Source: an uncultured Candidatus Saccharimonas sp. (GTDB lineage Bacteria > Patescibacteriota > Saccharimonadia > Saccharimonadales > AQU-01). Taken from it: a stretch of 42,802 nt of DNA. The notes under the pieces were generated by a model. That model saw nothing but the letters and a program-made list of their open reading frames with translations, ran no database searches and was not told the origin of the DNA. Both the position numbers and the translations under genes were made by a program. Shown here one piece after another: positions 32,217 to 40,228 of this stretch. The stretch covers positions 146,842 through 189,643 of the forward strand of contig CALRGT010000001.1 of NCBI GenBank assembly GCA_943358095.1. Reading direction: 5' to 3'. How positions within the stretch are numbered: the stretch's first letter is position 1; each line of letters opens with the position of its first letter.

Positions 32217-33470
32217 CTAGTTCGACTTAATTCTCTCAATTATATCTACGAGCTTAACCATTTCTATATTTGAATCAGTTCTTTTTTTGAACTCAACTTC
32301 ATCACCTGCCAAAGTTTTTTCGCTAACTACAAGACGAATTGGTATGCCAATTAGATCAGCGTCAGCAAACTTCTCACCTGGACGAACATCACGATCGTCA
32401 TAAAAAGCTTCAATATTAGCTTCATTTAACTCAGCATAGAGCTTGTCGGTAGCCTTTATTACGGCTTCAGAATCACCAATTCGTACAATATAAACCTTGA
32501 AGGGAGCTATCTCGTAAGGCCAAACTAGGCCTTTATCGTCACCGAGCAGCTCTGTTATAACACCTACGAGGCGAGATGGCCCAATACCATAACAGCCCAT
32601 AAGCACATCCATCTCTTGATTATTTTCGTCTAGATAATTTAGGCCGAGAGGTTTAGAAAATTTATCTTTTAGTGTAAAGATATTACCTACTTCAGCTGCT
32701 CTTACTTCTTCTAGGTCTTCGCGCTTAACACCAAGTTCAGCCAAAACTTTGTCGTCATTCACCTCTTCATTAATAGCGATTCCTTTTTTGCGATCTAGAT
32801 AAATCGTATCTTCGCCAGCCTCACAAACAGTCTGGAATTCATGACTAAATTGACTAAACATTCCGCCACTGGCAAAGGTCAAGAAGGTTTGTTCACCTAC
32901 TCCAAGCCGCTTATATACTTTAAAATAAGCTTGCTTAATTTTTTCGTATAATTCATCGTGCTCTTCCTCTGTTCGGGCAAAACTATACAAATCCTTCATT
33001 AAGAACTCTCGTCCACGCATTACACCACTTTTGGCACGAGTCTCATTACGAAATTTAGTTTGTATTTGATACGCCAAAAACGGTAAATCTTTATAAGAAC
33101 TTATATAGGGCTTAACTGCTCTAATAAGTGGCTCCTCGTGAGTTGGCCCAAGACCAATCTCGCTTCCATTTTTGAGCTTTGTCTTAAACCAAACATCAAC
33201 TTTTTCGTCATCCCATCTATCTGTTGCTTGCCAAATTTCTGGATCTTGAAGTGTAGTCATCTTTAACTCCTGACCACCAATAGCATTCATTTCCTCGCGT
33301 ATCACCTGACAAATATTTTCTAATACTCGTAGACCCATAGGCAAAAATGTATAAACTCCGGCCATTTCTTTGTGTATATAGCTCGCTCTAATTAGTAGCT
33401 GGGCGTTTTTGCTGACCTCGTCAGCTGGTGCTTGTTTTTTCGTCTTAGTGAATAGTTCAGTTGATCTCAT
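32217..33470 (-). CDS. proS: prolyl-tRNA synthetase, short form without editing insertion
   Basis: Class II synthetase charging tRNA-Pro. 417 residues against about 570 for the E. coli type. Motif 1 region VYTFLPMGLRVLENICQVIREEM; motif 2 with TKFRNETRAKSGVMRGREFLMKD; GCYGIGPSRLVGVITEL is motif 3. The roughly 180-residue INS domain that hydrolyses Ala-tRNA-Pro is missing between motifs 2 and 3. The C-terminal anticodon-binding domain contains YDDRDVRPGEKFADADLIGIP. TATAAT ends 7 nt before the ATG. Confidence 0.95.
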   Translation of the reverse strand: MRSTELFTKTKKQAPADEVSKNAQLLIRASYIHKEMAGVYTFLPMGLRVLENICQVIREEMNAIGGQELKMTTLQDPEIWQATDRWDDEKVDVWFKTKLKNGSEIGLGPTHEEPLIRAVKPYISSYKDLPFLAYQIQTKFRNETRAKSGVMRGREFLMKDLYSFARTEEEHDELYEKIKQAYFKVYKRLGVGEQTFLTFASGGMFSQFSHEFQTVCEAGEDTIYLDRKKGIAINEEVNDDKVLAELGVKREDLEEVRAAEVGNIFTLKDKFSKPLGLNYLDENNQEMDVLMGCYGIGPSRLVGVITELLGDDKGLVWPYEIAPFKVYIVRIGDSEAVIKATDKLYAELNEANIEAFYDDRDVRPGEKFADADLIGIPIRLVVSEKTLAGDEVEFKKRTDSNIEMVKLVDIIERIKSN

Positions 33471-33477
33471 AAAAAGT

Positions 33478-33483
33478 ATTATA
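33478..33483 (-). promoter_or_regulatory. -10 of proS (leaderless)
   Basis: TATAAT on the minus strand, 7 nt before the proS ATG. A TTGACG lies only 13 bp upstream, too close for a normal -35. Confidence 0.55.
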
Positions 33484-33498
33484 TAGGATTATCGCTCG

Positions 33499-34326
33499 TC
33501 AACCGAGATGAAATATAAATATACTCATAAAAGCGATTAGATTCTTTAGCATATGCAGTCCAATTGAAGCCCACAAACTGCCAGTTTTTTCGCGTAGATT
33601 TATAAGGAATAGCGACAAAATAAATGTATCAATACCAGCAATCCAAAGAAGAGGCTCGCCACTTCCAGCTTGCAAATGTGCTATTCCAAATAACCCACTA
33701 GCGATAATCACGGCCCAGAATTTTGGCAAACCTTTTCTAAGACCCGTATACAAAAATCCTCTGACTAAAATTTCCTCGGCGATCGGCGGCAATAATACTA
33801 AACTGATAAAAATAAACGGAAGCTGGAAGTTGCCACGATCAACAAATCCTATCTGTTGCTTCTGTTCAATATTTAGACTTGGGGCTAATTGTTTAGCTAC
33901 GGAAGTAACAAAAATAAAAACTATTGTGTAAGCTATGAAGCTTAGGGCGATATAGCCTAAGTATGCCCACTTCGGTCTATCATCGAGGCCAATAGTCTTT
34001 AAGGTGGCCTTACGAAGCTTCAAGAACCTATACACCAACCACACTGTCAGGGCTTCAACGGCTGCAATTGTTATGAATTGACCATAGGTGTTGTTGCTCA
34101 TCCAATCTAGCGCCTGGTCTTTGTCCAATCCTCGTATTAACGGGATAGTGTAGACAAGCAAAGCGCCAACTAATTGTGCACCAAAATATATCGCCAATGT
34201 TACGCCAACAGATTCGATCGGAGTCCATCTTACAGTCTTCTCGGTGTCTGATTTGGAGCGACGAAAAAATCGTACAACTCCATAAATAGCCAGCAAATAT
34301 AAGGGAGTGAACCAATCTATACTCAT
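33499..34326 (-). CDS. CPBP-family intramembrane metalloprotease
   Basis: Type II CAAX protease/bacteriocin-processing family. 275 residues, about seven membrane helices. The catalytic motif EEILVRGFLYTGL (EExxxR) is followed by FGIAHLQ with the metal-binding His, then a last helix with IGLHMLKNLIAF providing the third His. Its ATG overlaps the rseP stop by 1 nt (TGATG), so two intramembrane proteases are co-translated. The substrate is unknown. Confidence 0.93.
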   Translation of the reverse strand: MSIDWFTPLYLLAIYGVVRFFRRSKSDTEKTVRWTPIESVGVTLAIYFGAQLVGALLVYTIPLIRGLDKDQALDWMSNNTYGQFITIAAVEALTVWLVYRFLKLRKATLKTIGLDDRPKWAYLGYIALSFIAYTIVFIFVTSVAKQLAPSLNIEQKQQIGFVDRGNFQLPFIFISLVLLPPIAEEILVRGFLYTGLRKGLPKFWAVIIASGLFGIAHLQAGSGEPLLWIAGIDTFILSLFLINLREKTGSLWASIGLHMLKNLIAFMSIFIFHLG

Positions 34327-35453
34327 CAGAAGTTTCGCTTTACATCAACAATTGTTATAAGCACAAATAACACCATTAGTAGCGCAAAGCCTGTTCCGTG
34401 TATCATATCTTCTCGTCTTTTTGACAATGGCTTTTTGGCGAGTCTAAAAGCCCAAGTCACAAATAATCTGCCGCCATCTAGCGCTGGTATTGGTAGCGCG
34501 TTCATAATTGCCAAAGTTAGCGAGATTATAGCAATTATCATAAAAATAAATTGATAGCCTAGCTCGCTACCGTCCTTTAATAGTACGAAGATACCTATAG
34601 GTCCAGCAACTCCCTCGCTGGCCTGCTTACCGTGGCCACGTACTAGATTGGCTGCCGCCTTACCAAGCCCTTCAAAAGTCATAACAGTAAATTGTTTGAT
34701 AAGCCCGGCGGCAACAATTGGAGCGGACCATGTTGATCGCTGTAGCGTGTAGTCGGTCGGAACTATTCCCATATAACCAAGCGGTTTGTCTGTATTTTTA
34801 CTAGCCTCCACTTCAGCTGCCCGTCGAAGGGTGACCTTAAGATTCTTGGCCTTACCTGCGCTAACAATTGCCACATCTATCTCTTGACCAGCAAATTGAT
34901 GAGTAAAATCTGGAAGCTTTTCTGCGGAAGTAATAATATTGTTTGTTTGCCTGCCGTTATTAATGCTTACTAGGCGGTCCCTGCTACGAATACCGGCTTT
35001 TTCCGCTGGCGAACCAGGTTCTACTTCGGCAACAAAAACATCGTTTCTTAAAACTTTGGTATCTTTTGCGTATGTGTATTGATTATCAATTATCTTTGGC
35101 ATACCCAAGAGTGCCAGTAATGTCAGCAGAACAAAGGCCGTTGCCAGGTTCATTGCAACGCCGGCTATCATAATTTTTGATTTTACTCCGATGCTTGCGG
35201 CGCCAAAAGTTCCATTATCAGTGTCGGCCGTGTGCTCCCCCTTTAAGCGAACGAACCCACCTAAAGGTAGCCAGTTGAGTGTATATACAGTGCCGTTTTT
35301 GCGTGCCAAAACTTTTGCTCGAGGCGGGAATCCTATACCAAATTCTTCAACTTCTACTCCGTTACGACGAGCAACTATAAAATGCCCAAATTCGTGAACG
35401 ACAACTAGTGCCACGAACATAATTAACCCAAAAATCAGTAGAAGCAACGACAT
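34326..35453 (-). CDS. rseP: site-2 intramembrane zinc protease RseP/M50
   Basis: Cleaves membrane-spanning regulators or remnant signal peptides inside the bilayer. The zinc motif is H20-E21-F-G-H24 in helix 1 (VVVHEFGHFIVARRNG). One PDZ domain (about 135-215, EPGSPAEKAGIRSRDRLVSIN) and the second active-site block NALPIPALDGGRLF near the C-terminus complete the family. 375 residues, about four helices. TATAAT ends 7 nt before the ATG, so it is predicted leaderless. It lies downstream of frr with an 81-nt gap. Confidence 0.95.
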   Translation of the reverse strand: MSLLLLIFGLIMFVALVVVHEFGHFIVARRNGVEVEEFGIGFPPRAKVLARKNGTVYTLNWLPLGGFVRLKGEHTADTDNGTFGAASIGVKSKIMIAGVAMNLATAFVLLTLLALLGMPKIIDNQYTYAKDTKVLRNDVFVAEVEPGSPAEKAGIRSRDRLVSINNGRQTNNIITSAEKLPDFTHQFAGQEIDVAIVSAGKAKNLKVTLRRAAEVEASKNTDKPLGYMGIVPTDYTLQRSTWSAPIVAAGLIKQFTVMTFEGLGKAAANLVRGHGKQASEGVAGPIGIFVLLKDGSELGYQFIFMIIAIISLTLAIMNALPIPALDGGRLFVTWAFRLAKKPLSKRREDMIHGTGFALLMVLFVLITIVDVKRNF

Positions 35454-35460
35454 TACATTA

Positions 35461-35466
35461 ATTATA
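35461..35466 (-). promoter_or_regulatory. -10 of the rseP-CPBP unit (leaderless)
   Basis: TATAAT on the minus strand, 7 nt before the rseP ATG at 35451-35453; -35 weak. Confidence 0.55.
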
Positions 35467-35534
35467 CACTGAGTTTGGCAACTAGTCGCTCAAATCTAAT
35501 CGTTAGCTGTATTGATAAGTTAAATTGTCCCACC

Positions 35535-36098
35535 CTATACCGTCATGATCTCCTGCTCTTTTGCACGAGACAAAGTGTCTACCTCTGATTTCGAAGAATT
35601 CATACCGTCATCAACTTGTTTTTCTAAGCGCTTTGCATCATCTTCTCCGACAAGTTTGTCCTTTTTCATTTGGTCGATTTCTTTAAGTACATCATGTCGA
35701 ACGCCACGCAAACTAATCATGCAATCTTCTGCTTTTTCTCCGAGCTGTTTAACAATTTGTTGGCGTCGTTCAGTTGTTAGCGGAGGAACAGGAACTCGTA
35801 CGACTCGTCCATCGTCACTAGGATTCATACCAAGACTAGGATTATCGCGTATAGCAGCGGCAATAGCTTGAATGTTAGAAGGATCGAAAGGTGTTATCTG
35901 TAATAATTGAGCTTCTGGAGCAGATACTGTTGCAACCTGAATAAGCGGCATTGGCGTGCCGTAGGCAGTTACCGTTACTCCGTCGAGCATTGTTGGATGA
36001 GCTCGCCCAGTTCGCAGTTTCTTAATTTCTTCTTGAAAATGATTTAGCGCGGCAGTCATTTTAGTTTTTGCGCTATCTACTACGCTTGATGGATTCAT
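35535..36098 (-). CDS. frr: ribosome recycling factor
   Basis: Splits post-termination ribosomes together with EF-G. 187 residues. The long three-helix domain contains LRTGRAHPTMLDGVTVTAYG, the family signature, and a C-terminal helix with KEIDQMKKDKLVGEDDAKRL. Shine-Dalgarno AGGGG is about 8 nt before the ATG, and TATAAT lies 39 nt upstream. It ends the rpsB-tsf-frr cluster; pyrH, often found between tsf and frr, is absent and replaced by two unrelated small genes. Confidence 0.97.
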   Translation of the reverse strand: MNPSSVVDSAKTKMTAALNHFQEEIKKLRTGRAHPTMLDGVTVTAYGTPMPLIQVATVSAPEAQLLQITPFDPSNIQAIAAAIRDNPSLGMNPSDDGRVVRVPVPPLTTERRQQIVKQLGEKAEDCMISLRGVRHDVLKEIDQMKKDKLVGEDDAKRLEKQVDDGMNSSKSEVDTLSRAKEQEIMTV

Positions 36099-36137
36099 GT
36101 ATTACCCCTGTGTTAATTGATTTGCTTTGCTGGTCTA

Positions 36138-36143
36138 ATTATA
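36138..36143 (-). promoter_or_regulatory. -10 of frr
   Basis: TATAAT on the minus strand. Predicted leader about 32 nt with an AGGGG ribosome binding site; -35 not obvious. Confidence 0.45.
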
Positions 36144-36169
36144 ACCCACATCGGGCCACAATCGACCTT

Positions 36170-36460
36170 TTAACTAGTGTACGACGAGCCATAAACAGCG
36201 TAACGAGCAATAACAGGTGTGACGATTACGCACTCGTCACTTAACTTCTTGCCTATGCAATTAGCCACAATGCTAGCAATATTGCTGCTAACTTCTGAAT
36301 TAGCCATGATGTCTGCTGATCTTGGCTGTTCTATCATGTTCGGGTCGTCGCTCAAGGTCTCAATACGAGTCTTTATGGCTGACTGTTCCGAACAGCTATC
36401 ATTTAATTCACGAATAGGACATCGCTCGCAACTATTCATTTTGTTTGATCCTATTACCAT
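36170..36460 (-). CDS. small cysteine-containing hypothetical protein
   Basis: Function not recognised. 96 residues, beginning MVIGSNKMNSCERCPIREL. C11-x2-C14-x8-C23 near the N-terminus and two further Cys in the C-terminal half (VANCIGKKLSDECVIV) could bind a metal or Fe-S cluster. No membrane segment. It follows the WhiB-like gene by 14 nt, with GGAG about 10 nt before the ATG. The CERCPIR motif recalls the CxxCPV word of WhiB proteins, but the rest differs. Confidence 0.68.
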   Translation of the reverse strand: MVIGSNKMNSCERCPIRELNDSCSEQSAIKTRIETLSDDPNMIEQPRSADIMANSEVSSNIASIVANCIGKKLSDECVIVTPVIARYAVYGSSYTS

Positions 36461-36474
36461 CCTACTTAATCTCC

Positions 36475-36918
36475 TTATGAGGCCTGGCTATATTGTGCAG
36501 ACATAGCAACACTCAATCCTCGCCTGTCTAACTCTTGCCTTGCGTCGTCTACATCGTATTTATTAACACCTTGGTCGTATATTGTAGTGGCTATCTCTAC
36601 GAGAACAACGGGATCTAATCCAGCGCGCGAAAAGCCAACATCTCGCACTTTAGGCACCCAGCCTGTATGTAAAATCTCAGAAATCCCATCACGCAAACAT
36701 TCTGACTTCAAGGCACAGGATCCACAAATCTTAGCCTTTTCTATTCTGGCATTTTTAGTATTGTCTAGCCTAAAAGTTTCAGCATTTTTTGGAATTGCGC
36801 AATTAGGCTCAACACCAAGAGATCTCTTTTTGTTTAGTTCGCTAAAGTATGGCACTGCCTCTCTATGATCTTTTGTAAGAGTATCGGAATTACCTAGTTG
36901 ATTATTTGGAAATCCCAT
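36475..36918 (-). CDS. WhiB-like four-cysteine protein
   Basis: 147 residues with C40, C65, C68 and C74: C-x24-C-x2-C-x5-C within AKICGSCALKSECLRDGI. This matches the spacing and the AK-x-C-x2-C-x5-CL pattern of actinobacterial WhiB Fe-S regulators. Downstream HTGWVPKVRD sits where WhiB proteins have the G-x-W-G-G turn, but the second half of that motif is not kept. The last 50 residues contain a helical basic/acidic tail. It starts 9 nt after the tsf stop with no ribosome binding site, so it is probably co-translated. A redox or Fe-S-dependent regulator is an inference. Confidence 0.65.
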   Translation of the reverse strand: MGFPNNQLGNSDTLTKDHREAVPYFSELNKKRSLGVEPNCAIPKNAETFRLDNTKNARIEKAKICGSCALKSECLRDGISEILHTGWVPKVRDVGFSRAGLDPVVLVEIATTIYDQGVNKYDVDDARQELDRRGLSVAMSAQYSQAS

Positions 36919-36927
36919 TTTGATTAA

Positions 36928-37518
36928 CTAAGCTAATTCTCCAAGTGCAATCCGGTTAAAGCGTCTAACGACAATGTTTTCACCAAGTACGGCAATTGAT
37001 TCTTTAATACGATCTTCGACTGTTTGGTCTGGATTCTTAATATATGGCTGGTCTAGCAAACATTTTTCTGCAAAATACTTCTTAAGCATACCTTCAACTA
37101 TCTGTGCAACCATTTTTTCGGGCTTGCCGTCAGCTTTAGTTTTTTCGGTAAATTCTTGTTCGGCCTTAGCTCGAGCTTCAGCTGGTACAGCATCGTTGCT
37201 AACAAACTCTGGGTTACTAGCGGCAATATGCATGGCTAGATCTTTTACTAGATCGCTAAAAATTTCGTTACGGGCAACAAAGTCTGTTTCGCAGTTAACT
37301 TCAATCAAGACACCAATGCGTCCATCGTGATTATAAGTTCCAACTACACCGGCTCGTGCTTCACGCTCACCACGCTTCTCAGCCTTGGTTATACCTTTTT
37401 TACGCATAGCTTCTAGAGCTTTATCGAAGTCCCACTTGGCTTCTTCTAGTGCTGCTTTAGCATCAGTTAGTCCAACGCCAGTTAATGCTTTCAATCTTTT
37501 GATGTCATCTATGTTCAT
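36928..37518 (-). CDS. tsf: elongation factor Ts
   Basis: Nucleotide exchange factor of EF-Tu. 196 residues, a short form. The N-terminal UBA-like part has DIKRLKALTGVGLTDAKAALEEAKWD. The core has GVLIEVNCETDFVARNEIFSDLVKDLAMHIAA, the family signature. The C-terminal part YIKNPDQTVEDRIKESIAVLGENI is kept. Shine-Dalgarno AAGGAATAG is close to the ATG. Confidence 0.97.
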   Translation of the reverse strand: MNIDDIKRLKALTGVGLTDAKAALEEAKWDFDKALEAMRKKGITKAEKRGEREARAGVVGTYNHDGRIGVLIEVNCETDFVARNEIFSDLVKDLAMHIAASNPEFVSNDAVPAEARAKAEQEFTEKTKADGKPEKMVAQIVEGMLKKYFAEKCLLDQPYIKNPDQTVEDRIKESIAVLGENIVVRRFNRIALGELA

Positions 37519-37561
37519 CTTCTATTCCTTTTATTAATCTATTTACTTTTTAGAATTTAGC

Positions 37562-37765
37562 TTAGAGAATTTCTTGGTCAGGCATGACCTTAACTTCAGT
37601 TTCAATACCGAGCTGAGCAAGACGACGCATATAAGCATCGTTTAATCTTGGGTCAGACTCTCGTAATCTGTCAGTTATATGTCTAGACATATCGATACCA
37701 GCCGGTGGCGTAGCATCGAATTGACTGTAACTTCTAAATAACATTCCGTCGTTAAGTTCTGACAT
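37562..37765 (-). CDS. small hypothetical protein between rpsB and tsf
   Basis: Function not recognised. 67 residues beginning MSELNDGMLFRSYSQFDATP, mostly charged helices (ITDRLRESDPRLNDAYMRRL), no Cys and no membrane segment. Its ATG directly follows the rpsB TAA (TAAATG), which gives tight translational coupling. rpsB and tsf are normally direct neighbours. A frame kept open over the whole gap between them suggests a real gene. Confidence 0.65.
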   Translation of the reverse strand: MSELNDGMLFRSYSQFDATPPAGIDMSRHITDRLRESDPRLNDAYMRRLAQLGIETEVKVMPDQEIL

Positions 37766-38530
37766 TTAGGCTTTCTCGCTCTTTTCAGCTGGTGCTTCTG
37801 CAACTTCTGTCTTGTCGACAACTGGAGCTTTGATTTTAGAACGACCTAGCTCAATAGCCTGCTGAACATAATCAGCAATAAGTTGTAATGTCTTAATAGC
37901 GTCGTCGTTTGAAGGAATTGGGAAGTCGATCAAACTTGGATCAGCATTAGTATCGACGATACCAATAGTCTTAAGCCCTAGTTTAGTAGCTTCTTTGTGA
38001 GCATTGTGTTCGTGAGTAATGTCAAACATAAACACAGCACCAACGCGTGACGCCATTTCTTTTACACCACCATAAAGGTAGTTCATGTGGTCGATTTCTT
38101 CTTGGTAACGCTGAATCTCTAGCTTGTTATATTTAGCAGATAGGTCACCTGAAGCCATGTTTGCCTCAAGATCTTTAAGATGCTTGATTCGTCCACCAAT
38201 AGTTTTCTGGTTTGTTAGCAATCCACCCAACCATCGCTCGTTTACGTATGGCATTTTAGTTGCTTCGGCCAAAGCCTTAACAATATCCTTAGACTGGCGC
38301 TTAGTACCAACAAATAGAATCTGTCGACCTTGGCTAGCAGTTTGAGTGATAAATTCTAAAGCTGAATCAAGTGCCGCAACCGTCTGAGTAAGATCGATAA
38401 TGTGGCTACCGTTTCGCTTAGAATGAATAAAAGGCGCCATTTTAGGGTGCCAACGGCTTGTTTTGTGGCCGAAATGAGCTCCGGCTTCTAATAATTTTTT
38501 GATATCTACTTCAACAGCATTATTTGCCAT
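37766..38530 (-). CDS. rpsB: 30S ribosomal protein S2
   Basis: Small-subunit protein. 254 residues: LLEAGAHFGHKTSRWHPKMAPFI and the signature LFVGTKRQSKDIVKALAEAT followed by VNERWLGGLLTNQKTI; GIVDTNADPSLIDFPIPSNDDA is the C-terminal core. A short acidic/Ala tail follows (VAEAPAEKSEKA). Shine-Dalgarno AAAGGA is about 8 nt before the ATG. A promoter (TTGCTA, 17 bp, TACAAT) gives a leader of about 95 nt. Confidence 0.97.
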   Translation of the reverse strand: MANNAVEVDIKKLLEAGAHFGHKTSRWHPKMAPFIHSKRNGSHIIDLTQTVAALDSALEFITQTASQGRQILFVGTKRQSKDIVKALAEATKMPYVNERWLGGLLTNQKTIGGRIKHLKDLEANMASGDLSAKYNKLEIQRYQEEIDHMNYLYGGVKEMASRVGAVFMFDITHEHNAHKEATKLGLKTIGIVDTNADPSLIDFPIPSNDDAIKTLQLIADYVQQAIELGRSKIKAPVVDKTEVAEAPAEKSEKA

Positions 38531-38631
38531 ATAGTAAATCCTTTCTCTTCGTAAGGAGCTAACCCGAGCGTCCCTACATAGGATGACTCAGGAGGATTAC
38601 TGCCCCAAACTGATTAATTAATTGTGGACAT

Positions 38632-38660
38632 ATTGTAACAGATGACGACTCTCTTAGCAA
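38632..38660 (-). promoter_or_regulatory. promoter of rpsB, back to back with the rpmE promoter
   Basis: Minus strand: -35 TTGCTA (38655-38660), 17-bp spacer, -10 TACAAT (38632-38637). Start expected near 38625, so the rpsB leader is about 95 nt. Its -35 is only 6 bp from the rpmE -35 on the other strand. Confidence 0.65.
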
Positions 38661-38666
38661 TACCGC

Positions 38667-38695
38667 TTGACCAGATACCAACAGATGTGTATACT
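38667..38695 (+). promoter_or_regulatory. promoter of rpmE
   Basis: Plus strand: -35 TTGACC (38667-38672), 17-bp spacer, -10 TATACT (38690-38695). The ATG at 38705 begins 9 nt later, so the leader is 2-3 nt. Confidence 0.8.
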
Positions 38696-38704
38696 ACTTT
38701 GGAT

Positions 38705-39055
38705 ATGAAAAAAGATATTCACCCAGATAATTACCGCCCAGTGGTCTTCCAGGACCTCAACAACAACACCACAGTATTAACGCGCTCAACAGTTGCAACT
38801 GAAGAGACGATTAAACTAGAGGGCGTTGAATACCCATTACTAAAAGTTCACATCACTAGCTCTAGCCACCCCTTCTTCACCGGCGAAGAACGCATCGTTG
38901 ACATCGAAGGTCGCGTCGACAAGTTCAAAGCCCGTGCAGCTGCTGGTCAGGCTGCTCGTGACAAGCGAACAACTGCTGCCAAGAAATTAGCTACCCGCAA
39001 AGAGTCACAAGACGACAAAAAAGCCGAAAAGTCAGCACCAAAAGCCGACAAATAA
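38705..39055 (+). CDS. rpmE: 50S ribosomal protein L31 with basic C-terminal extension
   Basis: The start is placed at ATG 38705, giving [18 protein letters not shown], the standard L31 N-terminus. An upstream in-frame ATG at 38642 would add 21 residues that overlap the promoter. There is no CxxC, so this is the zinc-free L31 type. [19 protein letters not shown] is the family C-terminal block. The 116 residues exceed the usual 66-90 because of a Lys/Ala-rich tail after residue 75. The mRNA is predicted leaderless, and a strong terminator follows before prfA. Confidence 0.93.
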   Translation: MKKDIHPDNYRPVVFQDLNNNTTVLTRSTVATEETIKLEGVEYPLLKVHITSSSHPFFTGEERIVDIEGRVDKFKARAAAGQAARDKRTTAAKKLATRKESQDDKKAEKSAPKADK

Positions 39056-39072
39056 CTACTAGAATTTAATTA

Positions 39073-39105
39073 ATCACCGAAAATACCAAATTTTCGGTGA
39101 TTTTT
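39073..39105 (+). terminator. intrinsic terminator after rpmE
   Basis: A perfect 12-bp stem ATCACCGAAAAT/ATTTTCGGTGAT with a 5-nt loop, followed by TTTT. It lies between rpmE and prfA, so prfA must be read through or start from its own promoter. Confidence 0.9.
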
Positions 39106-39128
39106 ATATATACTAAGGATTATCAGTT

Positions 39129-40181
39129 ATGGAAACTAAAGAACAAAGCTTACGCCAAGAATATCAGGAACTCGAGTCACGATTGAGCGACCCGTCTATT
39201 TTTAGTAGCAAAGATTATCCTAAATTAGCCAAACGCAAAGACGCTGTCGAAAAAATCTTAAGCTTGTTCGACGACAAAAAAGCCCAAGACGAAGCTATCA
39301 AATTTGCCCGCGAGCACCTTAGCGATCCAGACATGGCCGAATTAGCTGCTATGGAACTAGAAGAAGTTACCCCTAAACTAGCGGAAACTATCACCAAACT
39401 TGAAGAGGCCTTAACTCCAAAAGATCCTAACGACGAAAAAGACGCTATTATCGAAATTCGTGCTGCAGCTGGTGGCGACGAGGCTAGCCTGTTTGCCGGT
39501 GAACTTTATAGAATGTACGTACGCTGGACAGAAACTCATAATTATAAGGTCGAGCTAATAAGCGAAACACCTTCTGACGCTGGCGGATTCAAGGAAGTTA
39601 TCTTTGCTGTTCGTGGCGACGACGCTTATAGTCAATTGAAGTTTGAGGCTGGAGTCCATCGGGTACAAAGAGTACCCGTAACAGAGAGCCAAGGCCGCAT
39701 CCATACTAGTACCGTTACTGTGGCAGTGTTACCTGAGGCCGAAGAGGCCGACATCGTCATCAACCCTTCAGACCTCCGTATCGACGTTTATCACGCCAGT
39801 GGTCACGGTGGCCAATCCGTCAACACTACCGACTCTGCCGTCCGCATCACTCACTTACCGACTGGCCTAGTCGTCACTCAGCAAGACGAGAAATCCCAAA
39901 CAAAAAATAAATTAAAAGCCCTCGGCGTTTTGCGTTCACGACTATTACAAGCGCAAATCGAAGCCGAACAACAGAAATTATCCGACTCACGCAAAAAACT
40001 AATCGGCTCTGGTGACCGCAGCGAGAAGATCCGCACCTATAACTTCCCTCAGGACCGTATCACCGACCACCGTATCGGTTATTCACGATCTAACATTCCA
40101 GTAGCAATGACCGGTGACATCGACGATCTAATAGAAGAACTCCACAAAGCCGAACACGATTTGCTCAACCAAGAAGGTTAA
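39129..40181 (+). CDS. prfA: peptide chain release factor 1
   Basis: Releases peptides at UAG and UAA. GGQ is in [19 protein letters not shown], and the RF1-specific P-x-T codon-recognition motif is in [43 protein letters not shown] is the domain 2 start. 350 residues. Shine-Dalgarno AAGGA is 9 nt before the ATG, and a possible TATACT overlaps just upstream. The rpmE-prfA order is common in bacteria; prmC does not follow here. Confidence 0.97.
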   Translation: METKEQSLRQEYQELESRLSDPSIFSSKDYPKLAKRKDAVEKILSLFDDKKAQDEAIKFAREHLSDPDMAELAAMELEEVTPKLAETITKLEEALTPKDPNDEKDAIIEIRAAAGGDEASLFAGELYRMYVRWTETHNYKVELISETPSDAGGFKEVIFAVRGDDAYSQLKFEAGVHRVQRVPVTESQGRIHTSTVTVAVLPEAEEADIVINPSDLRIDVYHASGHGGQSVNTTDSAVRITHLPTGLVVTQQDEKSQTKNKLKALGVLRSRLLQAQIEAEQQKLSDSRKKLIGSGDRSEKIRTYNFPQDRITDHRIGYSRSNIPVAMTGDIDDLIEELHKAEHDLLNQEG

Positions 40182-40228
40182 ATATAAACCGCGTAAGAGA
40201 TTTCGGTATTAGTAAGATCTATCGACGC

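Noticed and set aside
33478-33498. TTGACG as -35 of proS
   Set aside because: Only 13 bp from the TATAAT, too short for a sigma-70-type promoter.
40182-40228. Terminator after prfA
   Set aside because: Only a weak GGTT/AACC pairing without a T-run.
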